This document shows positions 16,851 to 24,541 of a DNA stretch of 64,000 nt, one piece after another. The stretch is from Limiplasma sp034927815 (lineage in GTDB: Bacteria > Bacillota > Clostridia > Christensenellales > Aristaeellaceae). The stretch covers positions 310,001-374,000 of the forward strand of contig JAYFPK010000008.1 of assembly GCA_034927815.1 (NCBI GenBank). Reading direction: 5' to 3'. A program made the translations under genes and the position numbers. The notes under the pieces are model-generated. The model worked only from the letters and a program-made list of their open reading frames with translations. It had not been told where the DNA came from and did no database searches. Position 1 is the stretch's first letter, and each line of letters opens with the position of its first letter.

Positions 16851-17933
16851 CTACTGGATTTTCGCGGTCAGGCTCAGCAGCGCCACGCTGGGGCTGTTGA
16901 GCAGCCGCCCCGGCATGGGGTAGAAGCTGCTGGCTCCCAGGCCGCCGCTGATGTACTGGTTGATGCTGTTGATGCGCTGCATCCCCACCAGGTTCTCGTC
17001 CCCGGGGAACCAGCCCTCCTCCGGCACGTACACCGGGCCGACCCCCGGCAAGCGCCATTGCCCCGCCACATAATGCCCCGCCATCACCAAGGACACGTTG
17101 CGGAAATTGAACACCGCCGTCTGGTTCGCCCATTCCACCGCCGTGCGGATATAATCCGCCTCCAGGGGCACATGGGTCACCGCGATCTGCAGATCCTTAT
17201 CGGTCATGGCCTTGATGGCTTCCACGCACCGGTTCATGGTGTCCAGGCGGTAGCACAGGGCCCGGTAGCTGGCCCCGCCGTCGGCCTCGTACTGCTTCCC
17301 CAGGCCCTCCATCTCTTCCTTTTGCCGGGTCAGGCTGGCCGCCATGCCCGCGGGGTCCATGCTGTATACATATTCAGGCACGAACCAAACCGTCCGCTTG
17401 CCCACCTGCTGGCTTTGGGGCGCGTCCAGGTAGACGGCCCCGGCTTCCTGGGCGGCCTTCACCCAGCCCGCCAGCACCTCCGGGGTGCCCCGGTAGGAGA
17501 TGGTCACCGGGTCGGGATCGTCGTCCCCGGCCACAAAATAGATGGGGGCGGTGGAGTTGACCTGCCGGATGGATTGGATCAGGGCCAGCATGGGCTCCAC
17601 ATCCCCGGCTTTGCCCACCATGTCCCCGGTGAGGACCACGGCGGAAAAGCCCTTCCCGTACAGCAGGGCGCGCCAGGCATCCGCATCCTTCCCCAGGGCG
17701 TCCCCGTGAAGGTCGCTGATGTGCAGGATCGTAAAGTTCTCAAAGGCCTGGTCCAGGGACATCACAGGCACCTTGGCGGTTTCCAGCTTGATGCTGCGGT
17801 TCATGGATGTGTTGGCCAGAAGAGATAGAACCACCACTGCCAGCACAAGGGCCAAGGTCAGCACCAGGCAGCCGGGCCCCCTGGAACGGCGGTGGTCAGG
17901 GGCAAAGATATAGTTGTTTTTTCTCCTGGCCAT
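16851..17933 (-). CDS. Membrane-anchored metallophosphoesterase
   Basis: This 360-residue protein has one N-terminal membrane segment (about residues 24-44) followed by an extracellular calcineurin-like phosphoesterase domain. Motifs in order are HISDLHGD, LTGDMV, VAGDDDPD in the place of the usual GNHD, VTHVPL and MAGHYVAGQW. The Asn-His pair that normally bridges the metals is thus replaced by Asp-Asp, which is unusual. The ATG at 17933 has GGGGGTG upstream. The family includes YkuE-like and lipid or nucleotide phosphatases; the substrate is unknown. Confidence 0.85.
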   Translation of the reverse strand: MARRKNNYIFAPDHRRSRGPGCLVLTLALVLAVVVLSLLANTSMNRSIKLETAKVPVMSLDQAFENFTILHISDLHGDALGKDADAWRALLYGKGFSAVVLTGDMVGKAGDVEPMLALIQSIRQVNSTAPIYFVAGDDDPDPVTISYRGTPEVLAGWVKAAQEAGAVYLDAPQSQQVGKRTVWFVPEYVYSMDPAGMAASLTRQKEEMEGLGKQYEADGGASYRALCYRLDTMNRCVEAIKAMTDKDLQIAVTHVPLEADYIRTAVEWANQTAVFNFRNVSLVMAGHYVAGQWRLPGVGPVYVPEEGWFPGDENLVGMQRINSINQYISGGLGASSFYPMPGRLLNSPSVALLSLTAKIQ

Positions 17934-17948
17934 AGGCTTCACCCCCAA

Positions 17949-18166
17949 TATATTGCGTATCCATCATAGGATACTATATGTGCATAGTCAAATTACATCT
18001 TTCTAAGCAATTTGTTACACGTTAGGACATCTTTTGTACCGCTTTTTTCAAACCTGCTCATGGTTATGCAATGATTGCATAACCATCCGGGCTTCGGGCT
18101 TTTAAGCCGGGGCGCGCTTCCCCTGAACCCCTTTTCGGAATTTACCGTTCCTTCACATCCCGGACG
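17949..18166. other. AT-rich intergenic stretch upstream of radA
   Basis: No gene was seen here. The stretch is much richer in A and T than its surroundings and contains a perfect long palindrome (18060-18086), listed separately. It separates two divergent genes, so promoters for the phosphoesterase are expected here, but none was clear. Confidence 0.6.
18060..18086. repeat. Perfect 27-base palindrome
   Basis: ATGGTTATGCAAT (18060-18072) and its exact complement (18074-18086) flank a single G. There is no T-run and the loop is too tight for an RNA hairpin of normal type, so a dimeric protein's operator is more likely than a terminator. Confidence 0.7.
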
Positions 18167-18195
18167 GTGAAAGTGGGCCCAGGATGTGCTATACT
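18167..18195 (+). promoter_or_regulatory. Promoter of radA
   Basis: GTGAAA (18167-18172) and TATACT (18190-18195) are 17 bases apart, with TG one base before the -10. The transcript would have a leader of about 170 bases holding an inverted repeat (18220-18258). Confidence 0.6.
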
Positions 18196-18219
18196 AGCCT
18201 TGTATCATTCTGCCCTTAT

Positions 18220-18258
18220 CTGTCGAGTTTCCCAATACGATTTTTATCCCCTCGACAG
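18220..18258 (+). repeat. Inverted repeat in the radA leader
   Basis: CTGTCGAG at 18220-18227 is repeated as its complement at 18251-18258 with a 23-base spacer; one G-U and one A-U pair could extend the stem. It may fold in the leader RNA or be an operator. No matching known riboswitch was recognised. Confidence 0.4.
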
Positions 18259-18370
18259 GTTTCCCCCAACGTTGTCATGGCGGCTGGACCCTTTCCTGCG
18301 ATATGATAGGGACAAGCCCCCATGCCGGCTCACATGGCTGCGCATAGGCGGCCGGAACAGGAGCAACCCT

Positions 18371-19747
18371 TTGGCCAAGGAAAAAACCTGCTTCGTATGC
18401 GCCTCCTGCGGGTATGAAACTGCGCGATGGCTGGGCTGCTGCCCGGATTGCGGCGAGTGGAACACCTTTGAGGAGCGCAAGGTAACCCCCGTAGCGGCCG
18501 GCAAAACCGCACAAAAGGCCGCGCGCTTTCATTCCGGCGAAGGCGCGCCGGTGCAGGCGCTCTCCCAGGTGCAGGAGGAGGACGATTTACGCGCCTCCAC
18601 CGGCAACGAGGAGCTGGACCGGGTGCTGGGCGGCGGCCTGGTGGCGGGCAGCGTAACCCTTCTGGGAGGGGACCCGGGCATCGGCAAGAGCACCTTGCTC
18701 CTGCAGGTGGCCGGAAGCCTGAGCCTGCGAAGCCCCGTGCTCTACGTCAGCGGGGAGGAAAGCGCCAGGCAGATCAAAATGCGGGCCACGCGCCTTGGCG
18801 TGCCCCAGGATAGCCTGTTCGTGCTGGCCGAAAACCATGTGGAAAGCATTTTGGAAAAGTGCGAGGCCCTGAAACCGGAAACCTTGATGATCGACTCCAT
18901 TCAGACCATGGTCTCCCAGGACAGCCCCAGCGCCCCGGGCAGCGTCAGCCAGGTGCGGCAGTGCGCCGCCAGCCTGCTGCGCTACGCCAAGCAAAGCGCC
19001 GTAGCCATGTTTCTGGTGGGCCACGTTACCAAGGAAGGCAGCCTGGCAGGACCCCGGGTGCTGGAGCACATGGTGGATACCGTGCTCTACTTCGAGGGGG
19101 ACCGCCAGCACGAGTACCGGCTGCTCCGGGCGGTGAAGAACCGCTTTGGCTCCGTGAATGAGCTGGGCGTCTTTGAAATGCGCCAGACCGGGATGCTGCC
19201 CGTGCCCAACCCCAGCGAAACACTGCTGTCCCAGCGGGCCCGGGGGGCCAGCGGCAGCGTTGTGTTCTGCGCCTTGGGGGGCAACCGGCCCATCCTGTGC
19301 GATCTCCAGGCCCTGGCCGCCCGCTCCTTCTACACCGTGCCCAGGCGTACCGTGGGCGGCATTGACTCCAGCCGGGTGGCCCTCCTGCTGGCGGTAATGG
19401 AAAAACGCGCCGGAAAGAAGCTCTTTGACCAGGACGTGTATGTGAACGTGGCCGGCGGCCTGGAGCTGGACGATCCCGCCGCGGACCTGGCGGTCTGCGT
19501 GGCGGTGGCCTCCAGCTTCCAGAACTTCTCCCTGTCCCCCACCCTTTGCGTCATGGGCGAGGTGGGCCTTTGCGGAGAGGTACGCCCGGTGGCCCAGGCG
19601 GAGCGCCGGGTACAGGAATGCGCCAGGCTGGGCTTTACGGAGATTTTGCTGCCCAAGCAGAACCTGAAGAACCTCAGACCCATTCCAGGGGTCAAGATGA
19701 CCGGGGTGGACACGCTGATGCAAGCCCTGGCCGTGGTCCATGATTGA
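18371..19747 (+). CDS. radA: DNA repair protein RadA (Sms)
   Basis: This 458-residue protein is a branch-migration helicase acting with RecA in recombinational repair. It has an N-terminal zinc finger (Cys10, Cys13, Cys24, Cys27), Walker A GGDPGIGKST at about 99-108, the RadA-specific KNRFG motif at 256-260, and a C-terminal Lon-like domain. The TTG start at 18371 has AGGAG at 18359-18363 and places the zinc finger at the expected distance; the upstream open frame lacks similarity. A yacL gene follows after 27 bases. disA, often between or beside these genes in Firmicutes, is absent. Confidence 0.96.
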   Translation: MAKEKTCFVCASCGYETARWLGCCPDCGEWNTFEERKVTPVAAGKTAQKAARFHSGEGAPVQALSQVQEEDDLRASTGNEELDRVLGGGLVAGSVTLLGGDPGIGKSTLLLQVAGSLSLRSPVLYVSGEESARQIKMRATRLGVPQDSLFVLAENHVESILEKCEALKPETLMIDSIQTMVSQDSPSAPGSVSQVRQCAASLLRYAKQSAVAMFLVGHVTKEGSLAGPRVLEHMVDTVLYFEGDRQHEYRLLRAVKNRFGSVNELGVFEMRQTGMLPVPNPSETLLSQRARGASGSVVFCALGGNRPILCDLQALAARSFYTVPRRTVGGIDSSRVALLLAVMEKRAGKKLFDQDVYVNVAGGLELDDPAADLAVCVAVASSFQNFSLSPTLCVMGEVGLCGEVRPVAQAERRVQECARLGFTEILLPKQNLKNLRPIPGVKMTGVDTLMQALAVVHD

Positions 19748-19774
19748 TGATGTCATGAAAGAAGGAAGCCGCAT

Positions 19775-20965
19775 ATGATCAAAACAAAATTCATTCAAAA
19801 GCTGATGCGCCTGCTGATCACATTGCTGGGCGCGGGCATCGGCGTGGGAACCGCCACCCTTTTCGGCCCCTTCCTGCGCCGCCTGTACCCGGCCCTGATG
19901 AACACGGCCTATGCCCCTGTGGCGCTCTTTGGCGCGCTGGGCCTGTTGGGCGCCCTTTTCTTCTTCCTTATCTCCAACTGGATCATCCAGAGGACTCTGC
20001 GGCTCATCGGGGCGATCGAGCGCCGCTGGGATAAGATGCCCTCCCAACAGATCATGCTGGCCACCATCGGCCTGATTCTGGGCCTGGCGGTGGCGGCTTT
20101 GGTGACCCAGCTGATTCTTTCCGCGGGCCCCTCCCTGATTACCATCAGCGCCAGCGCCTTGGTCTACGTGGTGATGGGCACCATCGGCGTGCAGATCGGC
20201 TTTCGCCGCTACCGGGACGGCAGGCTGCTCTCCCGGCGGCTGCGCAAGCGGATGCAAAGCGGCTCCAGGGACGATGGGCTGCTGGGCGCGGGCGCTTTCT
20301 TCCTGGAGGAGGAAGGCGACGCCCCCGAGGAGGAGCTGGACTGCGCGCCCCTGATCCCCAAGAAGTTTCTGGATACTTCCGTGATCATCGACGGCCGCAT
20401 TCTGGATATTGTCAAGACCGGCTTCCTGGAGGGAGAGCTTGTGATTCCCCAGTTCGTGCTGGTGGAGCTGCGCCACATCGCCGACAGCGGGGACAGCCTG
20501 CGCCGGGCCCGGGGCCGCCGGGGGCTGGACGTGCTGGGCAAGCTGCAAAAGGAGCTGAAAAACGCCATTTTGGTGGATGAAACCGACTTTGAGGACGTGG
20601 CCGAGGTGGACGTGAAGCTGCTGCGGCTGTGCCGGGACAAGGGCGGCGTGGTGGTCACCAATGACTACAACCTTAACAAGGTAGCCAGCGTCACCGGCAT
20701 CAAGGTGCTGAACATCAACGACCTTGCCAATGCCGTCAAGCCCATGCTGATGGCCGGGGAGGAGCTCACCGTGCAAATCGTCCGGGAGGGCAAGGAGCCG
20801 GGCCAGGGCGTGGCCTATCTGGACGACGGCACCATGATCGTGGTGGACAACGGGCGGCGCTGCGTAGGCGAAAGCGTCACCGTCATCGTGACCACGGTTT
20901 TGCAGACCAGCGCGGGCCGCATGATCTTCACCAAGCTGAAAAACGCCGACGAAAAGGCGGGCTGA
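19775..20965 (+). CDS. PIN/TRAM domain protein, YacL family
   Basis: This 396-residue protein has about four N-terminal membrane segments, then a PIN nuclease domain beginning FLDTSVIIDGR (Asp200, Asp206), with further acidic residues in VVTNDYNLN, and a C-terminal TRAM domain (GKEPGQGVAYLDDGTMIVVDNGR) for RNA binding. YacL proteins are membrane-tied putative RNases with unknown targets. Its position after radA is conserved in Firmicutes. A strong terminator follows at 21010. Confidence 0.92.
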   Translation: MIKTKFIQKLMRLLITLLGAGIGVGTATLFGPFLRRLYPALMNTAYAPVALFGALGLLGALFFFLISNWIIQRTLRLIGAIERRWDKMPSQQIMLATIGLILGLAVAALVTQLILSAGPSLITISASALVYVVMGTIGVQIGFRRYRDGRLLSRRLRKRMQSGSRDDGLLGAGAFFLEEEGDAPEEELDCAPLIPKKFLDTSVIIDGRILDIVKTGFLEGELVIPQFVLVELRHIADSGDSLRRARGRRGLDVLGKLQKELKNAILVDETDFEDVAEVDVKLLRLCRDKGGVVVTNDYNLNKVASVTGIKVLNINDLANAVKPMLMAGEELTVQIVREGKEPGQGVAYLDDGTMIVVDNGRRCVGESVTVIVTTVLQTSAGRMIFTKLKNADEKAG

Positions 20966-21009
20966 ATGGAAGCGCTTCGGTGAGAGCCTGGAAAAAGGTT
21001 ACATTCTTT

Positions 21010-21042
21010 ACGCAGCGCGCTCCAGGGGGCGCGCTGCGTTTC
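21010..21042 (+). terminator. Intrinsic terminator of the radA-yacL operon
   Basis: An 11-bp perfect stem, ACGCAGCGCGC (21010-21020) with its complement at 21029-21039, is followed by TTCTC. It lies 45 bases after the yacL stop. Confidence 0.75.
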
Positions 21043-21091
21043 TCACGGGCTTTGGAAGCAAACGGGGCCCCTCTGCCAACTTCTTCCTCCC

Positions 21092-21120
21092 TTGACGTTC
21101 TTTCCCAAGTCTTTTATAAT
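21092..21120 (+). promoter_or_regulatory. Sigma-A promoter of the VanW/SH3 protein gene
   Basis: TTGACG (21092-21097) and TATAAT (21115-21120) are 17 bases apart. The start codon is 69 bases downstream. Confidence 0.85.
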
Positions 21121-21188
21121 AATTTGGTATCTCTTTACGCTGTGTTTCAGCCCTGGGGGCGCGCCGATTGTTTGGAAGGAGAACCGCC

Positions 21189-22580
21189 ATGACCGCTTTC
21201 ACCCGCCGCTTGCTTGCCTCCCTGTTGCTGTTGGCCCTTCTTGGCCAGCCGCTTTTTTCCTTTGGGGAGGAAGTGGATTTTGTCACCGAAGGCGCTTCGG
21301 AGCTTGCCGATATCCAGGATGACCCCGACGCTCTCTCCGCTCAGAATGAGGAAGCTGACGCCCAGGCCGAAAGGGAGAAGTATGTGGCCACCGCCACCTC
21401 GGACTTGAAGATGCGCCGGGGCCCCGGTTTGGACTACTTTGGCGCGGGCCAGGTCTACAAGGGCGATCTGGTCTATATCCTGGAGCTGGGGGAAGAGTGG
21501 AGCAAGGTGCAAACGGAGCGGAGCACGGGCTATGTGCTCAGCAAGTACCTGACGGATATCCGCGACTATGACGCCAGCCGGGGCATCATCGGCGAAGCCG
21601 CCGAAATCTCCCAGGAGGAAGTTCAGAGTGCCCAGCAAGACCCCTCGGACTTCAAGCGGGGCTACCAAGCCTATGCGGTGAAGGCCACCACCCTGAAGGC
21701 CGAGCCCGATGGCCGCAGCAGAACCCTGGCCCAGATCCGCATCTACGACGAGGTGATCGTCAGCCATGTCCAGGGGGACTGGAGCTACGCCCAATACAAG
21801 GGGCGCACCGGCTACATCCTCAATGACAGCCTGTTCAAATGGGACCGGATCGACCCCTACGCGGGCCCGATTCCGGGCAATATCGTCTATCCCACCATGG
21901 CCTTTGTGAAGCACACCACCAACATCCTGGACTATGCTTCCAGCGGCAAAAAGCCCAAGGTCCTCAAAACCATCAACCCCGGTTCCGCCATCTGCGTGGA
22001 GGCCCCGGACGGGGAGGGGCGCTATAAGACCCCCTACTGGCGCACCACCGGCTACATCACCCAGGACGACATCGCCTACACCATGGACGTGGTTCCCTAT
22101 GACCAGGCCCAGGTGGGGGACCTGATCAGCGTGATGACCACCTATTACGCGGTGGGCGTCAGCACTTTGCAGTATCAGGGCCGCAACTGGAACATCTACC
22201 TGTCCACCTCCATGCTTTCCGGCTCCGTGCTGCAGCCCGGGGTCCAGTTCAACGTGAACCACTGCATCGGCCCCTACCGGAAATCCACGGGCTACAAGCC
22301 CGCCCCCATCGCCAGCCCCAACGCCCTGTGGGGATACGGCGGCGGCACCTGCCAGGTGAACACCACGCTGTATAACACCCTCATTCAAGTGCCTATTCTG
22401 GTGGACCATCGCAAGGTGCATGCGAACGTGGGAGCCAAGTACTTCCTGAAGGGCTTTGACGCGGCGGTGGGCGGCGGCGACATCAATATGCTTTTCACCA
22501 ACACCTTGCCCTACCCCATCCGTTTCAACTTCTTCATCAGCGACGGGGTGCTGACCTGCTGTATTTTCCGGGCAGGCTGA
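21189..22580 (+). CDS. Exported SH3-like and VanW domain protein
   Basis: This 463-residue protein begins with a signal peptide (residues 1-26). SH3-like repeats follow, seen as KMRRGPGLDYFGAGQVYKGD with GYVLSKYL, and again as TLKAEPDGRSRTLAQI with GYILNDSL. The C-terminal VanW domain has GYGGGTCQVNTTLYN near residue 382 and the downstream Asp-Ala-Val-x-Gly-Gly block. VanW domains are found on cell-wall proteins of Firmicutes and have no proven activity; SH3-like modules usually bind peptidoglycan. AAGGAG precedes the ATG at 21189. It is likely a wall-associated, monocistronic gene with its own strong promoter. Confidence 0.88.
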   Translation: MTAFTRRLLASLLLLALLGQPLFSFGEEVDFVTEGASELADIQDDPDALSAQNEEADAQAEREKYVATATSDLKMRRGPGLDYFGAGQVYKGDLVYILELGEEWSKVQTERSTGYVLSKYLTDIRDYDASRGIIGEAAEISQEEVQSAQQDPSDFKRGYQAYAVKATTLKAEPDGRSRTLAQIRIYDEVIVSHVQGDWSYAQYKGRTGYILNDSLFKWDRIDPYAGPIPGNIVYPTMAFVKHTTNILDYASSGKKPKVLKTINPGSAICVEAPDGEGRYKTPYWRTTGYITQDDIAYTMDVVPYDQAQVGDLISVMTTYYAVGVSTLQYQGRNWNIYLSTSMLSGSVLQPGVQFNVNHCIGPYRKSTGYKPAPIASPNALWGYGGGTCQVNTTLYNTLIQVPILVDHRKVHANVGAKYFLKGFDAAVGGGDINMLFTNTLPYPIRFNFFISDGVLTCCIFRAG

Positions 22581-22721
22581 CCGGCTTTCATGCTTGGGTC
22601 AGCGCAGCCCTTACGATGTTCTTTGGCTGCCCGCCTCAAATCCCGCCTTCTGCGGGGGCCTTGGGAAAGGCCCCAAGAATCCGCGCTTCCCGGCTGCGCA
22701 ATACCCCGCCAGGGCGTAAAT

Positions 22722-22764
22722 GGACAGAGAGAACCCCCGCTTGGAGCGGGGGGTCTCTCTGTCC
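22722..22764. terminator. Bidirectional hairpin between convergent genes
   Basis: A 20-bp stem with one mismatch (22722-22741 against 22745-22764, loop TGG) lies between the VanW gene and ccdA. U-runs are poor on both sides, but the stem is very stable. Confidence 0.6.
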
Positions 22765-22838
22765 GGCCAAAATGGGCAGGATGGAAATGGTTCCGCCCGG
22801 CGTGCGCCGGTGTTCCCATGGTTCAAAGGGCTATGCCA

Positions 22839-23549
22839 TTACAGCACCGTGGAGAGGATCATGTACAGTCCATAGGCCACCATGAGCCCGCCGCCGATGC
22901 GCCGCAGGAGCATTTGGTGACTGCGCAGCCAGCCCATGGCCCCCTTGAGCCACTGGTACAGCAGCATAAACACCAGCATGGGCAGTATGAGCCCAAGGGC
23001 GAACACCGCCAGCTGGAGCATGCCCGTCCACATGGTGGCCCCCTGGGCGGTGGCGGCCAGCATCAGGGCATTGCCCAGCACCGGGGTCAGGCAGGGCGTC
23101 CAGGAGAGGGCCAGCACGATGCCCATGGCAAAGGCGCCCCAAAAGCCGTTCATCTTGGGGTTTTTGCCCCCTGTGCCCGCGGAAAGGCCAAAGCCCTTCC
23201 AGTGGAACACCCCCAGCATCCACAGCCCGAAAACGATCATCAGGGCGCCGCTGACCAGGTTCAATACCCCCCGGTCCGCGTGCTTGAGCGCGTTGCCCAG
23301 CAGCCCCGCCCCCGCGCCCATCAGCATAAACAGCACGATAAAGCTCGAGGCCAGGCCCAGGCAGCGGCGCAACACCAACATCCAGGAGGCTTTTGCCTCC
23401 TCCCCGTTTTCGGTGTTCCCTCCCAGCAAATACAGGGCGTACACCGGCAGCATGGGCAAGATGCAGGGGGATACAAAGGCCAGCAGGCCCCCGCCCAGCA
23501 TGGCCCATAGGGAGGTATCCACCGTTTGGGTTACAAGGCTGCCAATCAT
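22839..23549 (-). CDS. ccdA: Cytochrome c biogenesis / thiol-transfer protein CcdA
   Basis: This 236-residue protein has six membrane segments. The two conserved redox cysteines lie in FVSPCILPMLP (Cys29) and SWTPCLTPVLG (Cys153), each next to Pro, as in CcdA and the DsbD core. It passes electrons from cytoplasmic thioredoxin to extracytoplasmic thiol proteins. The gene starts in a 4-base overlap with the thioredoxin-like gene upstream, which is presumably its partner. Roles in cytochrome c assembly or spore maturation are both known for the family; no other cytochrome gene is near. Confidence 0.93.
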   Translation of the reverse strand: MIGSLVTQTVDTSLWAMLGGGLLAFVSPCILPMLPVYALYLLGGNTENGEEAKASWMLVLRRCLGLASSFIVLFMLMGAGAGLLGNALKHADRGVLNLVSGALMIVFGLWMLGVFHWKGFGLSAGTGGKNPKMNGFWGAFAMGIVLALSWTPCLTPVLGNALMLAATAQGATMWTGMLQLAVFALGLILPMLVFMLLYQWLKGAMGWLRSHQMLLRRIGGGLMVAYGLYMILSTVL

Positions 23550-24127
23550 GGATTCCCCTCCTGGGAAGCGGGAGCGGAATCCGGGGTGGGCGAGGCTTCG
23601 GCTTCCGCAGGCGGGTTCTCCGCCTTGGCAACGCCCATTTCCTCCACGATCTTGGCCATCTGCTCATACTCCAGGGCGTAGGTCACCTGGGTCACAAAGC
23701 CGTCCTTGTCCGCAAAGATGCTGGTGGGGAAGCCTTGCAAGCCCACCAGGTCCGTCACGGACATGGTTTCGTCCTCAAAGAAGGTCATCTCCTCCAGACC
23801 GAAGCGCTCCTTGACGCGCTCGGTGTTGGTGGCGTCCTCCCCGGACCAGCTGTGCACCAGAATGATCTGGAGTTCATCCTGGGAATAGGTTTCAAAGACC
23901 TTTTTGATGGAATCCATCTCCTGCATGCAATAGGGACACCACTCCGTGAAAAAATTCAGGAACAGCGCCTTGCCCTTGTAGGGGCTCAGGTCCAGGTCAG
24001 AGCCCTGGAAGTATTCGATCAGGTTGATCTTCTGGCTTTCCTGCTGGGCCAGGGCCGTGGGGACGGCAGCCAGCAGCAAGGCGGATAGCGCCAGGCACAA
24101 AATCCTCTTCATCACCGTTTTTTTCAT
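23546..24127 (-). CDS. Secreted thioredoxin-like protein, TlpA/ResA family
   Basis: This 193-residue protein has an N-terminal signal peptide (about residues 1-27), a thioredoxin fold with the active site WCPYC (Cys64, Cys67) and the cis-Pro strand GFPTSIF. The C-terminus is a low-complexity Glu/Pro/Ala tail. AAAGGAG lies 7 bases before the ATG. It is translationally coupled to ccdA, which would keep the active site reduced outside the membrane. Targets may be envelope or spore-coat disulfides (inference). Confidence 0.9.
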   Translation of the reverse strand: MKKTVMKRILCLALSALLLAAVPTALAQQESQKINLIEYFQGSDLDLSPYKGKALFLNFFTEWCPYCMQEMDSIKKVFETYSQDELQIILVHSWSGEDATNTERVKERFGLEEMTFFEDETMSVTDLVGLQGFPTSIFADKDGFVTQVTYALEYEQMAKIVEEMGVAKAENPPAEAEASPTPDSAPASQEGNP

Positions 24128-24391
24128 GTAAATCTCCTTTCAGGGTGTTGTTCTCCGTCCTTGCCCCAAATAGGCCGGGAGGGCGGAGCGCTCTTTCAGG
24201 CCAAAGGCTTAGGGGGTTCGCGCCGGGCTTTTTGCCGGCAGCGCCTGTTCTCCTTCATCATACCATATTCCCGTCCCGAAGCAAATCGAAACCATCCATT
24301 TCCAGAGCCGGGCCTGTCCCATTGTTTTTTGCTTTTTAAATGCAATTTCTCGTTTTCAATGATGCATTTTTGACAATCTTGCTTTTTGCAC
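24128..24391. other. Intergenic stretch without a recognised gene
   Basis: This stretch lies between the divergent thioredoxin-like and aminotransferase genes. It becomes AT-rich after 24280. A TTGACA at 24370-24375 has no -10 at a usable distance. No coding region was seen. Confidence 0.6.
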
Positions 24392-24420
24392 TTTACGGGC
24401 AAAAATAAATATGATATAAT
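24392..24420 (+). promoter_or_regulatory. Promoter upstream of the aminotransferase gene
   Basis: TTTACG (24392-24397) and TATAAT (24415-24420) are 17 bases apart, with TG one base before the -10. Transcription would begin near 24427, immediately before the tRNA-3'-end-like fragment. Confidence 0.75.
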
Positions 24421-24426
24421 GCAATT

Positions 24427-24502
24427 CAGTCTGCCGCCCGTGGAAGGTTTTCCTGCCCCGGACCCAAGACTTGCAAGTTCGAATCCTCATTCCGCCATTT
24501 TT
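24427..24502 (+). other. tRNA-3'-end-like fragment in the aminotransferase leader
   Basis: GTTCGAATCC (24477-24486), a typical tRNA T-loop sequence, is followed by an acceptor-like TTCCGCCA and TTTTT (24498-24502). The T-stem does not pair and no matching 5' acceptor GGCGGAA lies upstream, so this is not an intact tRNA gene. It could be a decayed tRNA, an attachment-site remnant or a small RNA with a terminator-like U-run. Confidence 0.35.
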
Positions 24503-24541
24503 CAGCACGGCCGCTCCGCGGCTTGAACAGGAGGAGTTCCT

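Noticed and set aside
18587..20776. Long minus-strand frame across radA and yacL
   Set aside because: Antisense shadow of two well-supported genes.
24370..24420. TTGACA at 24370 paired with TATAAT at 24415
   Set aside because: The spacing of 39 bases is far too long; TTTACG at 24392 is the usable -35.
24427..24502. Intact tRNA gene
   Set aside because: The T-stem does not pair and no 5' acceptor strand is present; kept only as a fragment.
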